Below, one piece after another: positions 40,804 through 49,749 of a DNA stretch of 64,000 nt (positions within the stretch are counted from its first letter, which is position 1; every line of letters begins with the position of its first letter). Below the pieces are notes generated by a model, which did no database searches, was not told the DNA's origin, and was given only the letters and a program-made list of their open reading frames with translations. This DNA comes from Xenorhabdus yunnanensis (GTDB lineage Bacteria > Pseudomonadota > Gammaproteobacteria > Enterobacterales > Enterobacteriaceae), in NCBI RefSeq assembly GCF_028598805.1, contig NZ_JAQRFI010000020.1, positions 1 through 64,000 on the forward strand. The letters run 5' to 3'. The position numbers were made by a program, and so were the translations under genes.

Positions 40804-41114
40804 ATTTGTAATTCCTCAATGAATTCGGAAAATGAATGAATAATATATTTTGACTTTTTAGTAATGATAGTGTCCATTTCATCTTCTGAGAGAGAAATTC
40901 GGTAGCCTTTCTTTTCTATGTAAGAAAACCAATAATCAAATAATTTACATTCATTGATTTTAAGGCTAGCTAATATTTCATTGAGATTTTCAATTTCATT
41001 CTTTATGATTTTTTTTAGATAGTTCTTTGCATACTCTATAGGAGTGGTTTTTTTATGGGTTTTTTGATTAAACTGATGCATCATTTTTTCGTAGGCCGAA
41101 AATCCTAGTTCCAT
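40800..41114 (-). CDS. Small ORF between precursor and MNIO gene, probably frameshifted
   Basis: The 104-residue frame (LGFSAYEKMMHQFNQK, then a helical, Lys/Glu-rich body with KLFDYWFSYIEKKGYRIS) ends in a 4-base overlap with the MNIO start. Its own ATG 41114 has no ribosome site. A strong site (AAGGAG) instead precedes ATG 41179, which opens a 24-codon frame (MMKLACSFNPAFESNK) that runs into TAG at 41105. A one-base gain in the A5 run (41125-41129) would join both into a 127-residue protein. No known family recognised. Confidence 0.6.
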   Translation of the reverse strand: MELGFSAYEKMMHQFNQKTHKKTTPIEYAKNYLKKIIKNEIENLNEILASLKINECKLFDYWFSYIEKKGYRISLSEDEMDTIITKKSKYIIHSFSEFIEELQI

Positions 41115-41196
41115 GAGATGGACATTTTTAATTTGTTACTTTCAAATGCAGGGTTAAAACTACAAGCTAATTTCATCATCTCACTAACTCCTTATA

Positions 41197-41229
41197 AAAT
41201 CCTCTCTATGTTAAACATAGAGAGGATTT
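41197..41229 (-). terminator. Hairpin between precursor and enzyme genes
   Basis: A perfect 14-bp stem (AAATCCTCTCTATG with its complement) and a 5-base loop, followed on the minus strand by TTTTAT. It starts 6 bases after the precursor stop. This partial-terminator position is usual in peptide operons, where it keeps precursor mRNA in excess over enzyme mRNA. Confidence 0.7.
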
Positions 41230-41234
41230 ACTCT

Positions 41235-41306
41235 CTATTTATTATAATTACCACAAGTAGATTCTTTATCTTTTACTTTAACAACAATTTTGATTGTATT
41301 TTTCAT
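41235..41306 (-). CDS. RiPP precursor peptide, methanobactin-like (MbnA-type)
   Basis: A 23-residue ORF with a strong ribosome site (AGGAGA, 7 bases before ATG 41306). The leader is Lys/Val/Ile-rich (KNTIKIVVKVKDKE), resembling the short basic leader of methanobactin precursors. The tail STCGNYNK has a single cysteine, Cys18, in a Thr-Cys-Gly context. MNIO enzymes of this type convert the residue before Cys plus the Cys into an oxazolone-thioamide copper ligand, so Thr17-Cys18 is the predicted site. It is followed by a hairpin, small ORFs, an MNIO gene and a MATE gene. Too short for routine gene calling. Confidence 0.78.
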   Translation of the reverse strand: MKNTIKIVVKVKDKESTCGNYNK

Positions 41307-41328
41307 AGTCAATCTCTCCTGAGCTGAT

Positions 41329-41343
41329 TGATAATAATTTTAA
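41329..41343 (-). promoter_or_regulatory. Fur-box-like site at the precursor promoter
   Basis: TGATAAT-A-ATTTTAA agrees with the 7-1-7 Fur pattern TGATAAT-N-ATTATCA at 12 of 14 positions. It lies 22 bases before the precursor ATG, over the likely -10 region. AT-rich sequence makes chance matches common. Confidence 0.35.
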
Positions 41344-41354
41344 ACGCATAGTTT

Positions 41355-41509
41355 GTATACCCTTTGCCTTTCAAATTGCCTCTTTGTTGGCTGCGCTCAC
41401 TCACCCCAGTCAGCGTTGTTATGAACATAGAGTTATCTATATGCCCCCCAAGGATTCGCTGATTCGCTCCCTTACCGCCGCGACGCACCTTGAAATTCAT
41501 TGGGTATAT
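41355..41509. repeat. Dispersed intergenic repeat, copy 2
   Basis: Same element as 6371-6500: GTATACCC start, TTTCAAATTGCCTC, TTTGTTGGCTGCG, CACTCACCCCAGT, GGATTCGCTGATTCGCTCC, CCGCCGCGACGCA and a CTTGAAATTCATTGGGTATA end. Compared with copy 1 it has an insertion near GTTGTTATGAAC and a duplicated ATTCGCT. It lies only a few bases upstream of the precursor promoter region. Confidence 0.8.
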
Positions 41510-42301
41510 TCGAATATAACCATAAACTCATCAACAAAAACACAACAGATTATAAATTATCAATTTTATTTTTTTTGTTTGAATTTTTTTAATATTTCTG
41601 ACTTTGCTTAATTAGTATAATTTATTCATTGTCTCTTTTATTTATTTTTCTATTTTACTCTTTTGTTTAAAATAACTTGTTATAGAATATAATAAAAATT
41701 ATATTTCATATCCTCTTTGAGTAAATAATGATCTTTAATGTTTTCAAAAAAGTTACAAAAATTTATTTGTTATTAAAAATTAATCAAATATATCTGATAT
41801 GATGTTCATGAGGTTTTTTTCGCTGTGGTTATCGGATCACGGCTATTTTCCCATGATCCGATTTCAGTTGGGTGATGCTCAGCGAAAATGACTCGTGAAT
41901 ATGGGGTCATCTCAGAAAACGGATCGCAAAGTACTATAAGGGCTTCCCCGGTTTGTTTTTTTCTGAGCGGTTCATCATTGAAGTCAAGGGATAAGACTGC
42001 GGTACTATAAACGGTCATGATGAATCATCTATTGATTCTGATTCTTATGAAAGACGAGCATGAGATTCTCGTTCGCTAAACGGATATCAATATCCAGTAC
42101 GATTTACAGATATTCCTCATGGGGTATAACCCTTTAACATCAACGTTTGCAGTCAGAAAAGATAGTTTTTTATATGAATCCTCCAATAGTTGCGATGGGC
42201 ATAATGATTCCCCTGTCATATTTTGGTTACTCCCCATGATGGCACGGAAAACTAATATAGTAACCAAATCAAGGGAAAGTCTCTTTCATTTGTTAAGGCC
42301 A
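41510..42301. other. AT-rich intergenic stretch beside the accessory island
   Basis: Mostly non-coding. The left 290 bases are very AT-rich. From 41806 the composition changes and one possible small minus-strand gene is present (separate entry). The part next to the deaminase gene (42019-42301) shows no supported gene. Confidence 0.4.
41806..42018 (-). CDS. Hypothetical 70-residue protein or gene fragment
   Basis: The frame encodes a mixed-composition protein (VLSLDFNDEPLRKKQTGEAL, SRVIFAEHHPTEIGSWENS) that looks more protein-like than its AT-rich surroundings. There is no ribosome site before ATG 42018. An inverted repeat (GGATCA/TGATCC) lies within its last codons. I recognise no family. 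It could be the tail of a lost gene. Confidence 0.3.
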   Translation of the reverse strand: MTVYSTAVLSLDFNDEPLRKKQTGEALIVLCDPFSEMTPYSRVIFAEHHPTEIGSWENSRDPITTAKKTS

Positions 42302-43825
42302 TTAATCCAACTCTACCAGCGTATGCGCATCTTTGTGCACCGTTTTTTCTACTCTTGCAATCTCTGATTCATAAATCAAAAATCTGGATTGCAGATCCTT
42401 CAGCTCTGCCGATTTCTCCTCTGAGGTTAGGAAAGAGTATCGAATGCTATTAAATACTGCTTTTTTGATATCTGTATATGATGGTTTGTAGTTTGTGGCA
42501 AAATTTACAAATTCATGAGTTAAGTCAATACGAGAAACGCCCGGGTCATCGCTTGATATCACGAAAGGGACTCCATAACGTTGATACAGTTTTATCGGAT
42601 GTTCGTTTCCTTTGACACCAAGAATGAAGTCATTACTAGTCAGGTTAATTTCGACAGGAATTTCCTTTTCTTTCAGTAACTGGAGTAATTCCAGTGCGTT
42701 CACTTCCTTGGGAATATCAACGCCGTGGCCTATCCGATTTGCCCCTGCGATCTCTACAGCGTATCGAATGTGATTTTCCAGCCTCTCTGGCGGAACCATT
42801 CCGTTAGCTAACTCACCCGCATGCAGAGATAAATGAACATTGGGGAAAAGTTCTTTTAGATATTTGAACATCAGCATGTGTAACTTATAGTCACGAATTG
42901 AGATGTAACTGTTTTCTGGTCCAACAATATTTACACCGACAATTTTTTTGCTGGCATGCGCCGCTGAGAATGCGGAATATAAACTTGAGAATACAGTGGC
43001 GCGTGGTGCACCACGAAAGGCATAGGATTGGAGCCGAATACGAAATTCATCATCGTCCATCCCTGAGATAGCTGCTTCTTCAGTTTGGATATAATCAGAT
43101 ATTCCTTTCGTAACAAGTGGATCATTAGCCATGAATTCCGCATAGGGCGTTAGCGCTGAGAAAACGATATTTTCATCGGCATCTGGATCTAACTCATCAA
43201 GCGCTTTAGCAAGATCTGGGTATTCAAAAGAAGGTGCCTTTTTTAACATTATTTCCAGATACTGAACATTTTCATGTTTAGCCCGAATTTTTAATTTATC
43301 AAGCCCTGCTGCTAAGTTCTGATTTGATAACTGGCTGAAATAACTAAAGGTGTCAAAAAATTGCTGGTCCGGAGCTTCCTCAGTGTGATAATAATTATGG
43401 AAATCACTGTCTGACCATGCCTCCAACAATTTTCGGTAGAAAACATTGTTTGTGATGACTTCATTCTTATCGAGACAGGATTGCTGATTTTCCCATGGGA
43501 GCTGATTCTTTGGACGCATTTCTATTCGATAAGCTTCGATTTTAAGTTTCAGGTCAGACCGATCATAAATGCAATATCCTTTATCGCCAACCCAATCAAG
43601 ATAGGTCTCTGCGTATATTGCGCCAGAATAGTGAATATGGATATCTGCGCCTTTAGGCATCATTTTCATTGCCATAGTTAGCTCTGCAATATCCGGATCA
43701 TTGGTTTCAAGCAGATTACTGAAGAAGCGTGCAGTTGCTGTTTCATTTTCCTTGGCTAAATCGCCAGCATTGGCTAGACAAGGAAATAACATCAATAAAA
43801 TGATTATAATGATTGAGGCATTCAT
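42302..43825 (-). CDS. Secreted adenosine deaminase-like enzyme
   Basis: Predicted exported purine-nucleoside deaminase converting adenosine to inosine. The product is 507 residues with a clear signal peptide (IIIIILLMLFPCLANAGD). Adenosine-deaminase motifs are in order: GADIHIHYSGAI (first zinc histidines), LSLHAGELANG (zinc His and catalytic Glu), RIGHGVDIP, and VISSDDPGVSRIDLTHE (last zinc Asp). A roughly 100-residue N-terminal extension and the export signal distinguish it from cytoplasmic Add and recall the secreted ADGF/ADA2-like group. RBS AGGAAAA. It is transcribed alone, away from lolC. Confidence 0.85.
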   Translation of the reverse strand: MNASIIIIILLMLFPCLANAGDLAKENETATARFFSNLLETNDPDIAELTMAMKMMPKGADIHIHYSGAIYAETYLDWVGDKGYCIYDRSDLKLKIEAYRIEMRPKNQLPWENQQSCLDKNEVITNNVFYRKLLEAWSDSDFHNYYHTEEAPDQQFFDTFSYFSQLSNQNLAAGLDKLKIRAKHENVQYLEIMLKKAPSFEYPDLAKALDELDPDADENIVFSALTPYAEFMANDPLVTKGISDYIQTEEAAISGMDDDEFRIRLQSYAFRGAPRATVFSSLYSAFSAAHASKKIVGVNIVGPENSYISIRDYKLHMLMFKYLKELFPNVHLSLHAGELANGMVPPERLENHIRYAVEIAGANRIGHGVDIPKEVNALELLQLLKEKEIPVEINLTSNDFILGVKGNEHPIKLYQRYGVPFVISSDDPGVSRIDLTHEFVNFATNYKPSYTDIKKAVFNSIRYSFLTSEEKSAELKDLQSRFLIYESEIARVEKTVHKDAHTLVELD

Positions 43826-44274
43826 AACTTTTTCCTAGTTTCGATATTTGTGAATGCTTTATAGATGCCAGTTACCGGAATAATTGGTACTTGCAGTGAA
43901 GTGTTCGGTAATTTTTTGTAGCGTTTTTTATAGTCATTTTGAGTTTCTCCTCATGTTACGTTTTAAATTGTTTATTATTGATACCGATGTCATACATCAT
44001 GCCTTTACCAATGACCTATTCAATATCAAAATACATAAACAATAATTAATAATTAAATTACTAATTAATGAATGATGAATAAACAACAATACGATAGGAT
44101 TTGAAAGGGGAGTAAGCAAAAATCGGTAAAACGGTGATAGTATGTAGCCAGCAGTGAAGTCAACTAAGATAGATTTTAGTTTATACATAACTTACGTTCA
44201 TAAATAGAAATAGAAGATGGAATTTTTCATTAATCTATTGTTTCTAAATAAACTTCTTTGATACGGCGGATTTC
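43826..44274. other. Divergent promoter region between the deaminase gene and lolC
   Basis: 449 AT-rich bases without a supported gene. It contains TAATTAATAATTAAATTACTAATTA-type low-complexity palindromes around 44040-44070. The promoters of both flanking genes should lie here. Confidence 0.4.
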
Positions 44275-45477
44275 ATGTTCCAATCTGTCTCATTATTTAT
44301 AGGATTGCGCTATATGCGCGGGCGAGCGGTCGATAAATTTAGCCGTTTTGTTTCATGGCTGTCAGCTATCGGTATTACGCTGGGAGTGGCAGCATTGATT
44401 ACAGTATTGTCAGTGATGAACGGCTTCGAACGTTCATTGGAAAGTAGCATCTTAGGTTTTATGCCACAGGCTATCATTACGTCGGAAAAAGGCTTTATTA
44501 ACCCGGTTGAGTATCCGAGTAGTCAGCTTGCGGGTCTAAAAGGTGTTAATCGCATTACCTCCATCGTGCAAGGGGATGTGGTATTACAGAGCCCTCACAA
44601 TGTTGGCGTTGGCGTTATGTTGGGTATTAATCAGGATGAATATGCGCCATTGGCAAAACATCTTGTCAATGTTGATCGAAGCCAGCTACAACCTGGACAT
44701 TATTTTGTCATTCTGGGAGAAAAATTGGCGGTAAAATTGGGGGTAAAACGTGGTGATCAGATCCGCATCATCGTGCCGAGTGCCAGCCAGTTAACGCCGA
44801 TGGGCAGAATTCCCAGCCAGCGTTTATTCACCGTAGCGGGCACATTTTTTGCCAACAGTGAAGTCGATGGCACGGGAATGCTAGTTAATCAACAGGATGC
44901 AGCCAGATTGTTACGCTATCCCGTTGGCAATATTACAGGCTGGCGTTTATACCTCGATCAACCGCTATCAGTTGATAAATTAAGCCAGCAGTCTCTTCCT
45001 GAAGGGCTGGTATGGAAAGATTGGCGCGAACGCAAAGGAGAGTTCTTTCAGGCAGTTCGCATGGAAAAAAATATGATGGGGTTACTGCTGAGCCTGATTA
45101 TTGCCGTAGCTGCTTTTAACATTATTACTTCCCTCTCTTTGCTGGTGATGGAAAAACAGGGCGAAGTTGCTATTTTGCAGACGCAAGGGCTGACTCGCCG
45201 TCAGGTAATGACAATCTTTATGATCCAAGGTGCGGGAGCAGGCATCATCGGTGCTTTACTGGGGACAGGATTGGGCGTGCTGCTTTCCAGCCAGCTAAAT
45301 AATTTCATGCCGATTATCGGCCTGCTGGCGGAGGGCATTCAATTACCTGTTGCGATTGATACCATGCAAGTGATGATGATCGCTATCAGTGCCATGCTGA
45401 TCTCTTTAATATCGACTTTATACCCTTCCTGGCGCGCGGCTGCCATCCAACCTGCTGAGGCTTTACGTTATGAGTAA
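44275..45477 (+). CDS. lolC: Lipoprotein-releasing system transmembrane protein LolC
   Basis: Inner-membrane subunit of LolCDE, which frees outer-membrane lipoproteins to the chaperone LolA. The product is 400 residues: [24 protein letters not shown] at the N-terminus, first membrane helix, a periplasmic domain of about 200 residues, then three C-terminal helices ([22 protein letters not shown] onward) and the end [18 protein letters not shown]. It overlaps lolD by 8 bases. Confidence 0.96.
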   Translation: MFQSVSLFIGLRYMRGRAVDKFSRFVSWLSAIGITLGVAALITVLSVMNGFERSLESSILGFMPQAIITSEKGFINPVEYPSSQLAGLKGVNRITSIVQGDVVLQSPHNVGVGVMLGINQDEYAPLAKHLVNVDRSQLQPGHYFVILGEKLAVKLGVKRGDQIRIIVPSASQLTPMGRIPSQRLFTVAGTFFANSEVDGTGMLVNQQDAARLLRYPVGNITGWRLYLDQPLSVDKLSQQSLPEGLVWKDWRERKGEFFQAVRMEKNMMGLLLSLIIAVAAFNIITSLSLLVMEKQGEVAILQTQGLTRRQVMTIFMIQGAGAGIIGALLGTGLGVLLSSQLNNFMPIIGLLAEGIQLPVAIDTMQVMMIAISAMLISLISTLYPSWRAAAIQPAEALRYE

Positions 45478-46171
45478 TCACCCTTTATTGCTGTGTCATC
45501 ACCTGTGTAAAAAATATCAGGAAGGAAAAGTTTCTACAGAGGTGTTGAAGAATGTCACTTTTTCCATGCAACAAAGAGAAATAATGGCAATTGTCGGCAG
45601 TTCAGGTTCTGGTAAAAGTACGCTTTTGCATTTGCTTGGTGGTTTGGATTCACCGACGACAGGTGAAGTCTTTTTCAAGGGACAATCACTTAACCAAATG
45701 TCTTCGTCTGCGCGAGCAGAACTACGTAACAGAGAAATTGGTTTTATTTATCAGTTTCATCATTTATTACCTGATTTTACTGCGTTGGAAAATGTTGCGA
45801 TGCCACTTTTGATTGGGGGTCAAAAACGCCACGCCCAACAAAAAGCGCTGGATATGCTGGCAGCAGTTGGGTTGGAAAATCGGGCACATCATCGGCCATC
45901 TGAATTGTCAGGGGGAGAACGTCAACGTGTCGCGATTGCGCGGGCACTGGTAAATGAACCTTCATTGGTATTGGCGGATGAACCAACTGGTAACCTTGAC
46001 CAGCGGAATGCAGACAGTGTATTTGAACTTTTGCAAGAATTGAATCAACAGCAAGGTACAGCATTTCTAGTTGTAACCCATGATCTGAAATTAGCCAGAC
46101 AACTGGCACGTCAGGTAGAAATGCGTGATGGATATTTACAGGATGAATTAACCCTAACGAGGGAGATGTAA
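45470..46171 (+). CDS. lolD: Lipoprotein-releasing system ATP-binding protein LolD
   Basis: ABC ATPase that powers LolCDE. The product is 233 residues: Walker [11 protein letters not shown]-loop [17 protein letters not shown], signature [15 protein letters not shown], Walker [13 protein letters not shown], and the switch His in VVTHD. It overlaps lolC at its start and lolE by one base at its end. Confidence 0.97.
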   Translation: MSNHPLLLCHHLCKKYQEGKVSTEVLKNVTFSMQQREIMAIVGSSGSGKSTLLHLLGGLDSPTTGEVFFKGQSLNQMSSSARAELRNREIGFIYQFHHLLPDFTALENVAMPLLIGGQKRHAQQKALDMLAAVGLENRAHHRPSELSGGERQRVAIARALVNEPSLVLADEPTGNLDQRNADSVFELLQELNQQQGTAFLVVTHDLKLARQLARQVEMRDGYLQDELTLTREM

Positions 46172-47418
46172 TGGTAAATCTCCCTCTTGCATTATTTACC
46201 GCGTTACGCTTTAGCCGAGGTCGTCGTCGTTCAGGCATGGTTTCTCTGATCTCTGTTATTTCGATGCTGGGCATCATGCTGGGTGTTGCGGTGCTGATTA
46301 TTGGCCTGAGTGCCATGAACGGTTTTGAACGGGAACTGAAAAACCGGGTGCTTTCCGTCGTTCCACATGGGCAAATTTACGCTGTGGAGCAGCCTTTTCA
46401 GGATTGGCAAACTGCACTTAAACGGGTAAAACAGACACTGGGTATTGCAGGAGCTTCCCCCTATGTTGAGTTTACTGGCCTGATGGAGCGTGGAGAAAAA
46501 CTCAAAGCTGTACAGGTGCGTGGTGTAGATCTGGATACCGAGACGAATGTTAGTACCTTACCTCAGTTTGTGCGTAATGAGGCTTGGAAAACGTTTAGGG
46601 CAGATAAACATCAGGTGATTTTGGGACAAGGTTTGGCCAATTCATTGCACGTGAAACAAGGTGACTGGCTGACTGTCATGATTCCCAATAATGACCCTAG
46701 CCTGAAACTCTTGCAGCCTAAACGCATCCGTTTACAAGTTGCGGGTATTTTCCAGCTCAGTGGGATGTTGGATCACAGTTTGGCCCTTGTTCCCTTGTCC
46801 GATGCCCAGAACTATCTGGATTACGGTGATGCAATCACAGGTATTGCTATCAAAGCGGATAATGTTTTTGCAGCAGAGAAACGTGTATGGGACGCTGGCA
46901 ATGCCACGGGGAAATATGTGTATATCAGCACATGGGTAAAAGATTACGGTTATATGTATAACGATATCCAGATGATACGTGGCATTATGTATCTGGCTAT
47001 GGTTCTGGTTATTGGTGTTGCTTGCTTTAATATTATTTCAACGCTGATTATGGCAGTGAAGGATAAAAGCAGCGACATCGCTATCTTACGCACGCTGGGT
47101 GCCAAAGATAAGCATATCAGGAGGATTTTTTTATGGTATGGATTACTGACAGGCATGATAGGCAGCATAATTGGTGTAGTTGTCGGGGTTTTTATATCAT
47201 TAAATCTAACGACTATCATTAAAGGGTTAGAAAAGCTGCTTGGACACCAACTTCTCTCAGGAGATATCTATTTTATCGATTTTTTGCCATCAGAATTACA
47301 TTTTATTGATGTTGTTTATGTTCTGTTTACAGCATTGGTATTAAGCTTATTGGCTAGTTGGTATCCTGCCCGTCGGGCCAGTAAACTTGATCCAGCACGA
47401 ATTCTGAGTGGTCAATAG
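46171..47418 (+). CDS. lolE: Lipoprotein-releasing system transmembrane protein LolE
   Basis: Second membrane subunit of LolCDE; it binds the lipoprotein substrate. The product is 415 residues, homologous to Lol[28 protein letters not shown] at the N-terminus, a periplasmic domain, then helices near [24 protein letters not shown] and the end [18 protein letters not shown]. In E. coli nagK follows before cobB; here the gap is only 133 bases and nagK is absent. Confidence 0.96.
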   Translation: MVNLPLALFTALRFSRGRRRSGMVSLISVISMLGIMLGVAVLIIGLSAMNGFERELKNRVLSVVPHGQIYAVEQPFQDWQTALKRVKQTLGIAGASPYVEFTGLMERGEKLKAVQVRGVDLDTETNVSTLPQFVRNEAWKTFRADKHQVILGQGLANSLHVKQGDWLTVMIPNNDPSLKLLQPKRIRLQVAGIFQLSGMLDHSLALVPLSDAQNYLDYGDAITGIAIKADNVFAAEKRVWDAGNATGKYVYISTWVKDYGYMYNDIQMIRGIMYLAMVLVIGVACFNIISTLIMAVKDKSSDIAILRTLGAKDKHIRRIFLWYGLLTGMIGSIIGVVVGVFISLNLTTIIKGLEKLLGHQLLSGDIYFIDFLPSELHFIDVVYVLFTALVLSLLASWYPARRASKLDPARILSGQ

Positions 47419-47551
47419 GGTGTCAAAGTATCAAAGCGTATTTAAGCGCGCTATGGTATAGCGGGTTCTTTATCAGCGCAGTAAGTTTTATCGATTCAGG
47501 CTATTACGGCGTCAGCGATTACATAGACAAAACTTTTACAGGGATATCCGA

Positions 47552-48289
47552 TTGGCAAATAAAATAGAAAAACCTTATGTGGTGGTGCTGACGGGAGCAG
47601 GAATTTCTGCTGAGTCAGGCATTCGAACATTTCGTTCTTCCGATGGTCTATGGGAAGAGCATCGCGTCGAAGATGTTGCGACTCCTGAAGGTTTCCTGCG
47701 TGATCCTGAAATTGTGCAGACATTTTACAATGCGCGTCGAGGGCAGCTCCGACAACCGGAAATCCAACCCAATGCTGCACATGATGCTCTGGTGGAACTC
47801 GAGCATCAGCTTGGTGACCGTTTTCTGTTGGTGACACAGAATATTGATGATCTGCATGAGCGAGCAGGAAGTCATCGTGTTCTGCACATGCATGGTGAAT
47901 TGCTGAAAGTTCGGTGTTGTCAGTCTGGACAGGTGATTGAGTGGACAACGGAGCTAACCATAGAAGATCGTTGCCATTGTTGCCAATTCCCTTCACCCCT
48001 GCGTCCTCATATAGTGTGGTTTGGGGAAATGCCATTAGGCATGGAGCAGATTTATTCTGCTTTAGCTGATGCCGATATTTTTATTGCTATCGGAACATCG
48101 GGCCACGTTTATCCCGCTGCTGGTTTTGTGCATGAAGCTAAATTGTCTGGAGCACATACTGTTGAGTTGAATCTTGAACCCAGCCAAGTCGAAAATTTAT
48201 TCGATGAAAAGCATTATGGTCATGCCAGTCAAATTGTCCCTCAATATGTTGAATCCTTAATTCAGCAGATGAAGGTAGATAAAAGCTGA
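47552..48289 (+). CDS. cobB: NAD-dependent protein deacylase CobB
   Basis: Sirtuin that removes acetyl and succinyl groups from lysines, for example on acetyl-CoA synthetase. The start is TTG 47552 behind CAGGGA. The 245-residue product has [26 protein letters not shown], the catalytic His in [12 protein letters not shown], the zinc cysteines (CCQSGQ and CHCCQF), and [12 protein letters not shown]. It corresponds to the short E. coli form without the N-terminal extension. Confidence 0.94.
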   Translation: MANKIEKPYVVVLTGAGISAESGIRTFRSSDGLWEEHRVEDVATPEGFLRDPEIVQTFYNARRGQLRQPEIQPNAAHDALVELEHQLGDRFLLVTQNIDDLHERAGSHRVLHMHGELLKVRCCQSGQVIEWTTELTIEDRCHCCQFPSPLRPHIVWFGEMPLGMEQIYSALADADIFIAIGTSGHVYPAAGFVHEAKLSGAHTVELNLEPSQVENLFDEKHYGHASQIVPQYVESLIQQMKVDKS

Positions 48290-48353
48290 TTTGACTCAAT
48301 AATTACTCTATCCATCTTCTTCATAATGAATCCACATGATTTAGGGGGAGAAA

Positions 48354-49598
48354 ATGGATAGATTATTAGATCGTTTTTTAAAATATATTGCATTTAATAC
48401 CCAATCAAAACCATCCGCTAAAACTATTCCCAGTAGTGACGGTCAATTGGATCTTGCCAAGGCGTTATATGAGGAACTGATCCAACTTGGCTTTTCTGAT
48501 ACTACGTTCAATGAACGGGGATGTGTTATGGCAACATTGCCATCAAATATTGTGAAACCAGTTCCAATCATTGGTTTTATTGCACACCTCGATACCTCCC
48601 CAGATTTTCCTGGTAAGCATGTTAATCCTCAAATTGTGGAAAACTACCGTGGTGGCGATATTGCATTAGGTATGGGAGATGAAGTGTTGTCGCCAGTCAT
48701 GTTTCCTGTATTACATAGTTTGTTGGGAAAAACATTAATTACAACTGATGGGAAAACACTGCTAGGTGCTGACGGTAAAGCTGGGATCGCCGAAATCATT
48801 ACCGCTATGGTACGTTTAAAACAGAAAAATATTCCACATGGTGATATTCGGATTGCATTCACGCCGGATGAAGAAATTGGCAGGGGGGCGCATTATTTTG
48901 ATATAGAGGCTTTTGGTGCAGAATGGGCCTATACCATTGATGGCGGTGGTGTAGGAGAATTGGAATTTGAAAATTTCAATGCTGCATCAGTGACAATTAA
49001 GATTGTGGGCAACATGGTTCATCCGGGAAGTGCCAAGGGAGTAATGGTTAATGCGTTGGCACTTGCAATGAGAATTCATCACGCTTTGCCTCCCGAAGAA
49101 ACGCCTGAACAGACGGAAGGCCATGAAGGTTTTTATCATTTGCAGAGTATGAAAGGCACCGTCGAGCGCGCAGAGATGCACTACATCATCCGAGATTTTG
49201 ACAGTGCTAATTTTGAAAAGCGCAAAAAGAACATCTTTGCTATTGCGGAAAATGTAGGAAAAGGATTGCATCCAGACTGCTATATTGAATTGGCGATTGA
49301 TGACAATTATTACAACATGTGTAGCGAGGTGCGGAAATATCCACATGTTATTGCCATTGCTAAGCAAGCGATGCTGGATTGTAATATTGAGCCTGTAATC
49401 CAGCCGATTCGTGGTGGTACTGATGGCGCACAGTTATCTTATCGTGGCTTACCTTGTCCGAATATTTTTACAGGCGGATATAATTATCACAGTAAGCACG
49501 AATTTATATCACTGGAAGGCATGGAGCAGGCAGTTGACGTTATTATGCGGATTGCTGAACTGATGGCAAGTCACGAAAACAATGTGTTTACTGAGTAA
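48354..49598 (+). CDS. pepT: Peptidase T (tripeptidase)
   Basis: Zinc aminotripeptidase of the M20 family. The product is 414 residues: [15 protein letters not shown] for the first metal His, [13 protein letters not shown] for the bridging Asp, [15 protein letters not shown] with the catalytic Glu pair, and [33 protein letters not shown] at the C-terminus. RBS AGGGGGAG. It is convergent with roxA; a hairpin separates them. Confidence 0.96.
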   Translation: MDRLLDRFLKYIAFNTQSKPSAKTIPSSDGQLDLAKALYEELIQLGFSDTTFNERGCVMATLPSNIVKPVPIIGFIAHLDTSPDFPGKHVNPQIVENYRGGDIALGMGDEVLSPVMFPVLHSLLGKTLITTDGKTLLGADGKAGIAEIITAMVRLKQKNIPHGDIRIAFTPDEEIGRGAHYFDIEAFGAEWAYTIDGGGVGELEFENFNAASVTIKIVGNMVHPGSAKGVMVNALALAMRIHHALPPEETPEQTEGHEGFYHLQSMKGTVERAEMHYIIRDFDSANFEKRKKNIFAIAENVGKGLHPDCYIELAIDDNYYNMCSEVRKYPHVIAIAKQAMLDCNIEPVIQPIRGGTDGAQLSYRGLPCPNIFTGGYNYHSKHEFISLEGMEQAVDVIMRIAELMASHENNVFTE

Positions 49599-49719
49599 TT
49601 GCAAAGGTATATTTAATATTTTAAATCAATAGGTTATGATTTATATTGCAGCGTGTTTTATTAAATATCGGTACTATCAATATTAATCCTAATTTGATAT
49701 TAATTCCGACAGGGAAAAA

Positions 49720-49746
49720 CAAAGGGACAATTTTGCCCCTTTGTTC
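49720..49746. terminator. Bidirectional terminator between pepT and roxA
   Basis: CAAAGGG-a-CAA-TT-TTG-c-CCCTTTG, close to the roxA stop. It is short and nearly symmetric, with modest T tracts. Confidence 0.6.
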
Positions 49747-49749
49747 AGA

